The notes under the pieces were generated by a model. That model did not search any database. It saw only the letters and a program-made list of their open reading frames with translations, and was not told the DNA's origin. From contig NZ_FXTN01000012.1 of assembly GCF_900182595.1 (NCBI RefSeq), forward strand, positions 62,001-126,000: a DNA stretch of 64,000 nucleotides, given 5' to 3'. The position numbers and the translations under genes were made by a program. This DNA is from Pedobacter westerhofensis (GTDB taxonomy: Bacteria > Bacteroidota > Bacteroidia > Sphingobacteriales > Sphingobacteriaceae). Positions 1-8,711 of this stretch are shown here, one piece after another. The number at the start of each line of letters is the position of its first letter. Position 1 is the first letter of the stretch.

Positions 1-1
1 G

Positions 2-3000
2 GTAAAAGAAAAGATTGCAGAAATTCAGAAGATGGTTCCCGAAGGGGTAGTAATTGAGCCATTCCTAGACCGTACCAAGATGGTTGACAATGCCATCAGT
101 ACGGTAGAAACCAATCTGATGGAAGGTGCCCTGATCGTAATCTTTGTACTCGTATTTTTCCTCGGAAACCTTCGTGCAGGACTCATTGTATCTTCAGTAA
201 TCCCGTTATCGATGCTGTTTGCGATCATTCTGATGAATAAATTTGGTGTCGGCGGCAATCTGATGTCTTTGGGTGCTATCGATTTTGGTTTGATCGTAGA
301 TGGTTCTGTCATTATCGTTGAAGCGATTCTGCACCGCTTTTCACATAGCAAGCATTTCAGGAAACTGGATGGTATCGACCAGGAACAAATGGACAATGAA
401 GTTGAAAAATCCACAGGATCAATGATCAAGTCAGCTGTTTTCAGCCAGATTATTATCCTGATTGTTTATCTCCCGATCCTCTCACTGGAAGGGGTTGAAG
501 GCAAAATGTTTAAACCAATGGCCTGGACAATCGCATTTGCGATCCTCGGAGCGTTCATCATGTCGATTACCTACGTCCCAATGATGTCTGCATTGTGTCT
601 GAACAAGAAGATCAGTCATCAAAAGAACTTAACCGACAGGCTGATGGCCTGGATCGAGCGACGTTATCAACCCGCTTTAAATAAGGTGCTTAACTTCCCG
701 AAGATGATCCTGGCTGTTACACTTTCCTTGTTTGTTATCGCCCTATTGTTGATGGGCACACTTGGAGGGGAGTTTATTCCGCAGCTGGAAGAGGGTGATT
801 TTGCGGTAGAGACACGATTGCTGACAGGCAGTAACCTGAACAATACGATTGAAACGACGCAGAAAGCGTCAAAAATCCTGCTGGCGAAATTTCCTGAGGT
901 GCAGAAGATCGTTACCAAAATAGGCAGCGCTGAAGTGCCCACTGATCCTATGCCTTTTGAAGCAGGCGACATGATGGTGATCCTGAAGCCGAAAAAAGAA
1001 TGGGTATCTGCCAGAACCTTTCCGGAGCTCAGCGCCAAAATGACCAAAGCTCTTGAAGCTGTACCTGGTATTACCGTAGGGTTTCAGTTCCCGGTACAAA
1101 TGCGTTTCAATGAACTGATGACAGGGGCAAGGCAGGATGTGGTGTGCAAGATCTTCGGGGAAGACCTGGATTCTCTTGCTGTTTACGCCAAGAAGCTAGG
1201 TAGTATTATTGGTAATGTAAAAGGTGCTGTCAATATTTACGAAGAGCAGGTAACAGGTATGCCGCAGGTAGTGATTCAATACAACCGGGACGGGATGGCA
1301 AAATATGGTTTGAACGTGGGTGATGTTAACCGTGTAGTCAATACTGCTTTCGCCGGTCAGGTTGCCGGACAGGTGTATGAAGGGGAGAAACGTTTCGATA
1401 TGGTGGTAAGACTTGATGAAAAAGCCCGGAGAAATATCGGCGATGTGGAAGAGCTGATGATACTGACTAAATCGGGCAACCAGATCCCTCTGAAGATGGT
1501 TGCAACGATTGCGGAAGTTGAGGGCGTAAACCAAATCCAGCGGGAGGATACGAAAAGAAGGATCATTGTAGGTTTTAATGTGAAAGACCGCGATGTGCAG
1601 TCGATTGTGGAAGAGCTGCAGTTGAAAGCAGGACAGCAACTGAACCTTTCCAGAGGTTATACCATTTCTTATGGTGGATCCTTTGAAAATATGACGGCTG
1701 CCAAAGCGCGTTTGACTATTGTTGTACCCATAGCATTGCTGCTGATTTTCCTGCTGCTTTATTTCGCTTTCAGTTCTGTCAAACAGGGATTGCTGATTTA
1801 CTCGGCCATTCCCTTATCCGCCATCGGTGGGATCCTGGCGCTCTGGATCCGGGGCCTGCCTTTCAGTATTTCTGCCGGAGTAGGTTTTATTGCACTTTTC
1901 GGCGTGGCAGTACTGAACGGAATCCTGTTGGTGACCGAGTTTAACCGTTTAAAACAGGCAGGCTGGACAGATGTCAAAAGAATCGTGATCCATGCGACCA
2001 AATCCAAGCTCCGGGCCGTGCTCATGACTGCCCTGGTTCCCTCACTCGGATTTATCCCAATGGCCATCAGTACAGGAGCAGGTGGGGCAGTGCAAAAACC
2101 GCTGGCTACCGTAGTTATCGGAGGCTTACTGGTATCTACACTACTTACCTTATTTGTTTTACCAATGCTATATATATTATTTGAAAAGGGATTCGGTTAT
2201 TTCCGTCCTAAAAAGCAGCTCGCTATGATCGCTTTGCTGCTGATCGCTGCAACGTTTCCTGCCAAAGCACAGCAGCAGGTTGCGCTAAAAGCGGCCCTGG
2301 ATTCTGCATTTAAGAATAACCTGGCGATGCAGATCTCCAAAAACCAGACTAAATACCGTGAGCAATTATCAAAGACTGCATTTGATTTGCCTAAAACATC
2401 GCTAGCTTTTGATTACGGTAAGCTCAATAGCCTTGCGAATGATAACAAGTTTTCCATCGTGCAAAGCATGGACTTCCCCGCCGTATATTCCCGGCAAAAG
2501 CAGGTCTTGAAAACCAGTATACACATCAGCGAAATGCAAACGAATACTGAGCAGTTGAATCTAAGGGCTGAGGTAAAGGTCAGTTATTATACTTTGCTTT
2601 TACTCAGTGAAAAGCGAAAGCTGCTCGTCTGGGCTGACAGTATTTATGGTGCTTTTCTCGAAAAATCTTCCCAAAGGTTCAAATCCGGCGATGTGGATGT
2701 ACTGGAACTGCGTACGGCAGAGAATCAAAAACAGCAGGTAAACAATCAGCTGGAATTGTTGAAGACGGATTATAAACAGGTTTTAAACCGTTTCAACTTC
2801 CTAATCAACGGAAGCAGCTTGATGGAACCTGCTGCAGACAGCATTGTTTATACCTTATTTCATATTTCCGCAGGACAAGCTGAGGGCAATCCGATGGCTG
2901 AAACCGCTGAAAACCCTTTATTGAAACAGGGTGCAGGTCAGGTTTTATTGGCTAAACAGGAAAAATTGCTGGAGAGAACCAAGCTGTTGCCATCTCTGAT

Positions 3001-3472
3001 CTTTGGTTATAACAATATGAGTATAATCGGGGCACAGGCAAACAAGGCGGGAGTTTCTCAATATTATGATGGCAGCAAGAGATTTTCGTCTGTTAGCATA
3101 GGATTGGGTATTCCGCTCTTCTACGGTGCCCAGCAGTCCCGCGTCAAAGCTGCTGCTATCGCAGTACAACAGAAAGAGCGTGAGCTGGAACTTCAGCAAA
3201 AAACACTGTATAATGACCTGGTGAATGCCACGGATAGGTATCAGCAACTGGAAAAGCTGATCCGGTCTTACCGGACAGTGACACTGAGCAATGCGAGTGA
3301 TATCGTTAAAACGGCAACCCTGAAACTCGGCGCAGGAGAAATTGCTTACCTGGACTGGGTGATTTTAATCAACCAGTCCATACAGCTTCGAAGCGAATAT
3401 TATGATAAAGTAATGCAGTTAAATGAAGCCGCATTTGAAATAGAAAGAATTACAGCCAAGGATAAACTATAG
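2..3472 (+). CDS. CzcA/CusA-type heavy-metal RND efflux pump fused to a C-terminal TolC-like domain (5' partial)
   Basis: The reading frame is open from base 2, so the true start lies before the window; 1156 residues are visible. The first part is the inner-membrane RND pump, which exports metal cations using the proton gradient. The fourth-helix motif DFGLIVDGSVIIVEA (bases 281-325) keeps the two Asp and the Glu of the zinc/cobalt/cadmium class of heavy-metal RND pumps. Near base 2225 the pump ends, and a hydrophobic stretch MIALLLIAATFPAKAQ follows that looks like a signal peptide with an AKA-Q cleavage site. About 400 residues of TolC-like outer-membrane factor come next, rich in heptad-like helices. 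RND-TolC fusions are known in Bacteroidota. The adaptor gene follows after 10 bases, so the two form an operon. The metal specificity is inferred from the motif only. Confidence 0.93.
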   Translation, partial: VKEKIAEIQKMVPEGVVIEPFLDRTKMVDNAISTVETNLMEGALIVIFVLVFFLGNLRAGLIVSSVIPLSMLFAIILMNKFGVGGNLMSLGAIDFGLIVDGSVIIVEAILHRFSHSKHFRKLDGIDQEQMDNEVEKSTGSMIKSAVFSQIIILIVYLPILSLEGVEGKMFKPMAWTIAFAILGAFIMSITYVPMMSALCLNKKISHQKNLTDRLMAWIERRYQPALNKVLNFPKMILAVTLSLFVIALLLMGTLGGEFIPQLEEGDFAVETRLLTGSNLNNTIETTQKASKILLAKFPEVQKIVTKIGSAEVPTDPMPFEAGDMMVILKPKKEWVSARTFPELSAKMTKALEAVPGITVGFQFPVQMRFNELMTGARQDVVCKIFGEDLDSLAVYAKKLGSIIGNVKGAVNIYEEQVTGMPQVVIQYNRDGMAKYGLNVGDVNRVVNTAFAGQVAGQVYEGEKRFDMVVRLDEKARRNIGDVEELMILTKSGNQIPLKMVATIAEVEGVNQIQREDTKRRIIVGFNVKDRDVQSIVEELQLKAGQQLNLSRGYTISYGGSFENMTAAKARLTIVVPIALLLIFLLLYFAFSSVKQGLLIYSAIPLSAIGGILALWIRGLPFSISAGVGFIALFGVAVLNGILLVTEFNRLKQAGWTDVKRIVIHATKSKLRAVLMTALVPSLGFIPMAISTGAGGAVQKPLATVVIGGLLVSTLLTLFVLPMLYILFEKGFGYFRPKKQLAMIALLLIAATFPAKAQQQVALKAALDSAFKNNLAMQISKNQTKYREQLSKTAFDLPKTSLAFDYGKLNSLANDNKFSIVQSMDFPAVYSRQKQVLKTSIHISEMQTNTEQLNLRAEVKVSYYTLLLLSEKRKLLVWADSIYGAFLEKSSQRFKSGDVDVLELRTAENQKQQVNNQLELLKTDYKQVLNRFNFLINGSSLMEPAADSIVYTLFHISAGQAEGNPMAETAENPLLKQGAGQVLLAKQEKLLERTKLLPSLIFGYNNMSIIGAQANKAGVSQYYDGSKRFSSVSIGLGIPLFYGAQQSRVKAAAIAVQQKERELELQQKTLYNDLVNATDRYQQLEKLIRSYRTVTLSNASDIVKTATLKLGAGEIAYLDWVILINQSIQLRSEYYDKVMQLNEAAFEIERITAKDKL

Positions 3473-3482
3473 AAATAAACAA

Positions 3483-4622
3483 ATGAAAAATATACTAACA
3501 TGCGGAATGATCTGTCTGGCTTTGTTTGCTGCCTGCAACCAGCCCGATAAAAAGGAAGAAGGAGCAAATACTGACAACGTAAGGGTTATCAGTAGTGATG
3601 AGGTACAGCTGAGTACAGAACAGGTTAAAAATGCAGGTATACTGATCGGCAAACCAGAATCAAAAGGTATGCACAGTACGATCAATGTGAACGGTGTTGT
3701 AGATGTCCCGCCGGAGAATACCTACTCAGTAAGTGTGCCCATGGGCGGTTACATCAAACAAATGATGCTGATCCCGGGAATGAGCGTTAGAAAAGGAAGC
3801 GTTTTGGCCACAGCTGAGGATCAGCAGTACATACAACTGCAACAGGATTATCTTACCGCAAAGAACAAACTAAAATTCGCGTCCGATGATTACCACAGGC
3901 AGAAGGGTTTAAACCAGACCAAGGCAACCAGTGACAAGATTTTCCAGCAGACAGAAAGCGAGTTTAACAATCAAAAAGTGATGGTAAATGCGCTTGCAGA
4001 AAAGTTGAGATTAATAGGGATCAGTCCGGATAACCTGAATGAGAATACTATCAGCAGAACAATCAAAGTGTATGCCCCGATCAGTGGGTATATAACCAAA
4101 GTCAATGTAAACCGCGGAAAGTACGTGAGTGCTGCTGATATTCTCTTTGAACTGATCAGCCCTGGCGCACTACATGTAGCGCTCACTGTCTTTGAAGGAG
4201 ATGCGGTTAATCTTAAAGTGGGACAAAAGATTGTTTGCACTACAACAGCAGATCCTGATCACAAATATATTGCAAGAGTTGAACTGATCAAACGTAGTAT
4301 TGAAGACGATCGCACTACAAGTGTACATTGTGACCTGGAGAACGGGACCGATCTGCTGCCGGGAACTTTTCTGAATGCAGCTATTGCTGTAGCCCCAAAG
4401 CATACGGAAGCTGTGCCCGATGAATCCATTGTGAAATGGGAGAATAAACATTACGTTTTTTCACCGGTTAGCGACAACCGCTATAAAATGATCCCGGTAG
4501 AAACCGGTACCAGTGTTGATGGCTTTACCGAAATAAAAGCGAAACAGAAGATCGGTCTTTTGGTCGTAAAGAATGCTTATGCCATCCTGATGAAAATGAA
4601 AAACAGTGCTGAGGGTGAGTAA
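3483..4622 (+). CDS. Efflux RND periplasmic adaptor, CusB/CzcB type, lipoprotein
   Basis: This is the membrane-fusion protein that bridges the RND pump to its outer-membrane channel (379 residues, usual for the family). The N-terminus is a lipoprotein signal with lipobox LFAAC, giving a lipid-anchored Cys18. A barrel-sandwich segment around residues 70-110 (VSVPMGGYIKQM), a helical hairpin around 110-175, and a second half-motif (VYAPISGYITKVNVNRGKYV) around 195-215 are in the expected order. It lacks the long C-terminal metal-binding domain of some CusB proteins. A separate DUF3347 lipoprotein at 32445 carries that type of domain, but it is 28 kb away. The gene starts 10 bases after the pump and is surely co-transcribed. 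Confidence 0.93.
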   Translation: MKNILTCGMICLALFAACNQPDKKEEGANTDNVRVISSDEVQLSTEQVKNAGILIGKPESKGMHSTINVNGVVDVPPENTYSVSVPMGGYIKQMMLIPGMSVRKGSVLATAEDQQYIQLQQDYLTAKNKLKFASDDYHRQKGLNQTKATSDKIFQQTESEFNNQKVMVNALAEKLRLIGISPDNLNENTISRTIKVYAPISGYITKVNVNRGKYVSAADILFELISPGALHVALTVFEGDAVNLKVGQKIVCTTTADPDHKYIARVELIKRSIEDDRTTSVHCDLENGTDLLPGTFLNAAIAVAPKHTEAVPDESIVKWENKHYVFSPVSDNRYKMIPVETGTSVDGFTEIKAKQKIGLLVVKNAYAILMKMKNSAEGE

Positions 4623-4830
4623 TACAATGCTAAGGCAGAATCTGCCTGTGACGTGAACCTTTAATTTATTTATCTTAATAATTTTAACACAATTTCTGAT
4701 AACGCTAAATCAGTTTAATCCTGATGACTCATGTTTATAGTGTTCTGCCTCTTTTTTTTTCGGGATTTATCTCTATATATTCGTTCAACCAAATATCTAC
4801 GAAGCAGCTTTTAAGCTGAGCAACGAATCC

Positions 4831-5547
4831 ATGAAGAAACATTTAATCAGCTATGGCTGCGAAAAGTATTCTCTGCAAAGAGAATTGTTTAAAGCTATTG
4901 CCTCATCATCAGAATTTTTTGATGAAGTGACGGTATTTACACCGGAGGATTTTGATGCGGAATTTGCATCAAAAATGAGAAATACGCTGAACCTGGCAAA
5001 GGGTGGGGGTTTTTGGTTATGGAAACCATACTTTATCAAAAAGATGCTGGACTGTATTGACGAAGGAGATCTGTTAATTTACTGCGGGGCAAACTGCATT
5101 GTAAATCCCTGGGGCAAACCCAGATTTGATGGATATATTGACCGGCTGATTGACTGCAGAACTGGTGCGCTGGCTTTTGAGCTGCCCCATAAAGAAAGTG
5201 AGTATACCAAGCTGGAAGTATTTAGCCATTTCAACTGTTCTGAAGAAATTATCCGGTCGAATCAGCTGATGGCAACTATTGTAATGTTAAGAAAATGCAG
5301 CCATACCTGCAGTATGGTTGATAAATGGTTTGATACCGCTTGTTTTTATCCTTTTTTATTTACTGATGAATTGCGAATTTTACCACAGGATAACGACTTT
5401 ATTGCCCACAGATATGATCAGAGTATATTTAGTGTGATCCGTAAGATCTATGGGGTTGATATCGTTCCCATGAAGGAATATTTCTTTGACTTCATCAGGG
5501 AGTGCGATACTTTCCCATTCTGGGCTACGGGTCTCAGCCATCCTTAA
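4831..5547 (+). CDS. Glycosyltransferase-like protein, unnamed family
   Basis: 238 residues, no signal peptide or membrane segment, so probably cytoplasmic. The motif GGGFWLWKPYFIKKML, followed by GDLLIYCGANC about 25 residues later, matches from memory a family of glycosyltransferase-like proteins found in capsule and O-antigen loci, where the second motif usually reads YxDAGC. Here the Asp is replaced by Gly, so the metal-binding residue expected of a GT-A fold is missing. The C-terminal half contains PQDNDFIAHRYDQSIFSVI, which resembles the acceptor-side DQ motif of similar enzymes. It stands alone between the metal-efflux operon and the biotin operon. Substrate unknown. Confidence 0.6.
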   Translation: MKKHLISYGCEKYSLQRELFKAIASSSEFFDEVTVFTPEDFDAEFASKMRNTLNLAKGGGFWLWKPYFIKKMLDCIDEGDLLIYCGANCIVNPWGKPRFDGYIDRLIDCRTGALAFELPHKESEYTKLEVFSHFNCSEEIIRSNQLMATIVMLRKCSHTCSMVDKWFDTACFYPFLFTDELRILPQDNDFIAHRYDQSIFSVIRKIYGVDIVPMKEYFFDFIRECDTFPFWATGLSHP

Positions 5548-5569
5548 TATATGGTCGTATGATCTTTAT

Positions 5570-5613
5570 ACTGTTCGTAGACTGTCCGTACACTGTTCGT
5601 GTACCGTTTTGTA
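5570..5613 (+). repeat. Left array of four 11-base repeats
   Basis: Four tandem copies with exact 11-base spacing start at 5570, 5581, 5592 and 5603: ACTGTTCGTAG, ACTGTCCGTAC, ACTGTTCGTGT and a decayed ACCGTTTTGTA. A related GGTCGTA lies just upstream at 5553-5559 but out of phase. The opposite-strand array at 5659-5724 carries the reverse complement of the same unit. An 11-base period is near one helical turn. Confidence 0.75.
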
Positions 5614-5615
5614 TT

Positions 5616-5638
5616 AAAAGGGCTTCCAGTGCCCTTTT
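5616..5638. terminator. Bidirectional terminator hairpin between GT-like gene and bioA
   Basis: A perfect 8-base stem, AAAAGGGC at 5616-5623 and GCCCTTTT at 5631-5638, encloses a 7-base loop. The A/T ends give a U-run on either strand, fitting the two genes that converge here. It sits in the middle of the two opposed 11-base repeat arrays. Confidence 0.7.
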
Positions 5639-5658
5639 ACTCCCGGCCCATTACAAAG

Positions 5659-5724
5659 CAGTATACGACCAGTATACGAACGGCATACGGCTAAAATACG
5701 GTTGGCATATGAGCCGTACCCGAT
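5659..5724 (-). repeat. Right array of six 11-base repeats, inverted relative to the left array
   Basis: Units start at 5659, 5670, 5681, 5692, 5703 and 5714: CAGTATACGAC, CAGTATACGAA, CGGCATACGGC, TAAAATACGGT, TGGCATATGAG and CCGTACCCGAT, each further from the consensus. Their reverse complement matches the left array (GTTCGTATACTG type), so the two arrays could pair as a long imperfect stem around the terminator. A further GCATACGAAAC lies near 5752. Confidence 0.75.
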
Positions 5725-5810
5725 TGCTAATTACCCCTGCAAGCATACGAAACAGTTACCATCTCTTCCAACATGGTAAATGTGCAGACAGCCTGAACGT
5801 TATTACTAAT

Positions 5811-7076
5811 TTAAAAAATCTCCAGCGCATTAATGATCTCTGTGTAGATTTTATCAAGATCCTCGTCGCTGATACAATATGGCGGCAGGATGTAAATGAT
5901 ATTGCCCAATGGCCTCATCAGGATTCTTTTATCCATGAAATAGTCATATAACTGGTTTCTCAAGTCGGAAAAATAAGACGTGCCTGTTCCGGTTTTCCAT
6001 TCTACAGCAATGATTGTCCCTGTCTGTCTTACTGCCGCTACTTTACGGTGATCTTTAATCTCCTCTAAAAATGCCTCATGCCTCTGGCAAATTCTCCGGA
6101 TATTTTCCTGCGCTGGTACCTGCAGTAAAAGTTCGATGCTGGCCAGTGCTGCGGTACAGGCGAGTGGATTGGCGGTGAAGGAGTGGCCATGGAACAATGT
6201 CTTCATTTTATCCTGCGACACAAAGGCATTATAAATCTCCAGCGAGCAGGTTGTTGCACCCAGAGGCATCGCGCCGCCCGTGAGCCCCTTTGAGAAACAC
6301 ATGACATCCGGTTTTACCTGAAGATGATCAGCAGCGAAATTTTTACCGGTACGGCCAAAACCGGTGAATACTTCGTCCTGTATCATCAGCACGCCTTCGT
6401 GGCGGCAGTGTGCCAGCAACTCATCCAGATCGGCGGCTTCATACATCAGCATGCCTGCAGATCCCTGCACCAGGGGTTCATATACGAAGCAGGCAAGGTC
6501 AGCAGCATGTGCTGAGACACTCCTTTTGATGGATGCCAGATTTTCTGCTGTTGGCGTATCTATAAAGATCACCTCGAACAGCAGATTGTCAAAAGGCGCA
6601 GTCCATGCGCTTCTGCCGCTTACTGACATCGCCCCAAAGGTATCACCGTGATAGCCGTTATTGAAGGCCAGGACTTTTTTCTTTGGTCTGCCTTTGTTAA
6701 ACCAGTACTGAACGCACATCTTTAAAGCCACTTCTACCGCAGTAGATCCATTGTCTGTATAAAAAACCTTTTGCTGCGTATCAGGCAGGATCGCAAGGAG
6801 GCTTTCTGCCAGTGCAATTGCCGGTTCATGGGTGAAGCCTGCAAATATGACCTGGTCCAGCTTTTCCAGTTGGGCAACAACCTTTGCAACGATGTAAGGA
6901 TGTGAGTGACCATGCAGGGTAACCCACCAGGAGGAGATCGCATCGATGTACCGGTGGCCGTCTTCATCATAAAGAGATGCCCCTTCACCGCGTACAACCG
7001 GGAGTGGAGGCCTCGCCATAAATTGCTGTGTATAAGGATGCCATATTACCTGGGCATCTCTGTTTATTAAGGTCAT
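5811..7076 (-). CDS. bioA: Adenosylmethionine-8-amino-7-oxononanoate aminotransferase (BioA)
   Basis: Converts 8-amino-7-oxononanoate (KAPA) to 7,8-diaminopelargonate in biotin synthesis, with S-adenosylmethionine as amino donor and PLP as cofactor. 421 residues, the usual length. Visible motifs are SSWWVTLHGHSHP (substrate and SAM site, residues 48-60), the PLP-contacting GYHGDTFGAM (141-150), IQDEV with Asp234, and the Schiff-base Lys263 in FSKGLTGGAMPLGAT. Last gene of the leftward biotin operon; its ATG overlaps the bioB stop as ATGA, implying translational coupling. Confidence 0.97.
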   Translation of the reverse strand: MTLINRDAQVIWHPYTQQFMARPPLPVVRGEGASLYDEDGHRYIDAISSWWVTLHGHSHPYIVAKVVAQLEKLDQVIFAGFTHEPAIALAESLLAILPDTQQKVFYTDNGSTAVEVALKMCVQYWFNKGRPKKKVLAFNNGYHGDTFGAMSVSGRSAWTAPFDNLLFEVIFIDTPTAENLASIKRSVSAHAADLACFVYEPLVQGSAGMLMYEAADLDELLAHCRHEGVLMIQDEVFTGFGRTGKNFAADHLQVKPDVMCFSKGLTGGAMPLGATTCSLEIYNAFVSQDKMKTLFHGHSFTANPLACTAALASIELLLQVPAQENIRRICQRHEAFLEEIKDHRKVAAVRQTGTIIAVEWKTGTGTSYFSDLRNQLYDYFMDKRILMRPLGNIIYILPPYCISDEDLDKIYTEIINALEIF

Positions 7077-8071
7077 ACTGCTGGGATTATCTGTACTGAT
7101 TTTTCTTTTACCATCGGTTTTAAGCCGAGGAGGTTAAACATTTTTCTGTCGTCGTCAAGCCTTGGATTTGGTGTAACCAGCAGCTCTTCGCTTTCACTGG
7201 TGAAGATCGAGTTTGCGCCGGCCATGAAACACCATGACTGTTCCTCGGTACTCATTTCTGCACGCCCGGCACTGAGCCTTACCATCGACTCAGGCATCAG
7301 GATCCTTGCCGTTGCAATCATCCTTACCATTTCCCAGGAATCTACTTTTGGCAGGTCGGCCAGCGGCGTACCTTTAACCCGTGCCAGGGCATTGACAGGT
7401 ACAGACTCGGGGTGTTTGGGCAGGGTTGACAGGGTATGCAGCATATTGATCCGGTCGGCATGAGTTTCTCCCAGTCCTATAATCCCGCCTGAGCACACCG
7501 TAATTCCTGCCTTACGGACATTTTTTAAGGTGTCAAGCCTGTTATCGTATGTGCGGGTAGTGATGATTTCTTCATAATATTCCTTGGAAGAATCGAGATT
7601 GTGGTTGTAGGCGTATAAACCGGCTTCCTGCAGTCTTTGTGCCTGGCTTTCGGTAAGCATGCCCAGCGTACAGCAAACTTCCAGTCCCAGCTCATTCACG
7701 CCTTCCACCATTTCCAGGATATTGTCGAAGTCGCGGTTGTCGCGCACTTCACGCCAGGCAGCGGCCATACAGAATCGGGAAGAGCCTGCGTCTTTTGCGC
7801 GCTGCGCGATCGCAACTACATCTTCTTTAGACATCAGGGATTTTACTGTAATGCCAGTATGATAGCGTGCAGCCTGACCGCAGTAGGAACAGTCCTCAGG
7901 ACAGCCACCGGTTTTAACTGAGAGCAGTGTGCACACCTGTACTTCGTCTGGCTGATGAAATAACCTGTGCACGGTAGCAGCCTGATATACCAGTTCCAGC
8001 AAAGGCAAATGATAAATGTTTTCTATTTCCTGGATGCTCCAGTCGTTTCTTATTGTTGAGTAATTGTTCAT
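7073..8071 (-). CDS. bioB: Biotin synthase (BioB)
   Basis: Radical-SAM enzyme that inserts sulfur into dethiobiotin to give biotin. 332 residues. The SAM-cluster motif GGCPEDCSYCGQ gives Cys57, Cys61 and Cys64. The downstream YNHNLDSSKEYYEEI and SGGIIGLGE motifs are typical, and the conserved Arg of the [2Fe-2S] cluster lies in VRLSAGRAEM. It starts 10 bases after bioD ends and overlaps bioA by four bases. Confidence 0.98.
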   Translation of the reverse strand: MNNYSTIRNDWSIQEIENIYHLPLLELVYQAATVHRLFHQPDEVQVCTLLSVKTGGCPEDCSYCGQAARYHTGITVKSLMSKEDVVAIAQRAKDAGSSRFCMAAAWREVRDNRDFDNILEMVEGVNELGLEVCCTLGMLTESQAQRLQEAGLYAYNHNLDSSKEYYEEIITTRTYDNRLDTLKNVRKAGITVCSGGIIGLGETHADRINMLHTLSTLPKHPESVPVNALARVKGTPLADLPKVDSWEMVRMIATARILMPESMVRLSAGRAEMSTEEQSWCFMAGANSIFTSESEELLVTPNPRLDDDRKMFNLLGLKPMVKEKSVQIIPAV

Positions 8072-8081
8072 ATAAATGGTG

Positions 8082-8711
8082 TTAGAATGTTGACTGTAAA
8101 GGAATTTGTACCGGCGCTTCTGCTACTGACCATCTGTTGAGGGTGCTTAATTCCGGGAGCTCGCTCCAGGTGACGCCCTCTGGTATATGGTGGATGATTA
8201 CATCTCTGGTATCTGTATTAAAATCACCGTTGAGGATCACATGCTTTAGCGGGATCTGTAAACCGGCGAGTGTCTGAAGGCTCAGTAAGGTATGGTTGAT
8301 GCAGCCGAGATAATTGCGGACTACGAGTACAACCTCTGCACCCAACTGCCGGATCAGGTCGGTCATCAGAAAAGACGTGGAAAGGGGCACAAACAATCCA
8401 CCTGCGCCTTCTACCAGCAGCTGGTTTTCAGTTTGGGGCAGGCTGAATGCCGCAGGCGTAATTTCAAGGCCCTGCGCTTTTGCCGACTGATGCGGAGATG
8501 CGGCAAGATCGAGCCTGAATGTTTCAGGGTGGATCACTGTGCGTGTATTGCTGAGCATTTTTTTTACCTGATCGCTGTCTGTATTGTCAAGATCTCCTGA
8601 TTGTACAGGTTTCCAGTAATCAGCTTTCAGCTGTTCGCAAAGGACTGCAGAAACAATTGTTTTGCCAACGTAAGTTCCTATGCCGGTAACAAACAGGGGT
8701 TTAGTCTGCAT
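8082..8711 (-). CDS. bioD: Dethiobiotin synthetase (BioD)
   Basis: ATP-dependent carboxylase that closes the ureido ring of dethiobiotin from 7,8-diaminopelargonate. The frame is open further upstream, but I place the start at the ATG at 8711, because the protein then begins MQTKPLFVTGIGTYVGKT with the P-loop (GxxxxGKT) in its normal N-terminal position, giving 209 residues. KPVQSG and VEGAGGLFVPL are the diamine- and nucleotide-site motifs. With this start the gene overlaps the end of bioF by 11 bases. Confidence 0.95.
   Translation of the reverse strand: MQTKPLFVTGIGTYVGKTIVSAVLCEQLKADYWKPVQSGDLDNTDSDQVKKMLSNTRTVIHPETFRLDLAASPHQSAKAQGLEITPAAFSLPQTENQLLVEGAGGLFVPLSTSFLMTDLIRQLGAEVVLVVRNYLGCINHTLLSLQTLAGLQIPLKHVILNGDFNTDTRDVIIHHIPEGVTWSELPELSTLNRWSVAEAPVQIPLQSTF

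Noticed and set aside
5502..5951. A 149-codon rightward open frame across the repeat arrays
   Set aside because: It overlaps two good genes on both sides, and its middle is a translation of the 11-base repeats and the terminator; no family resemblance.
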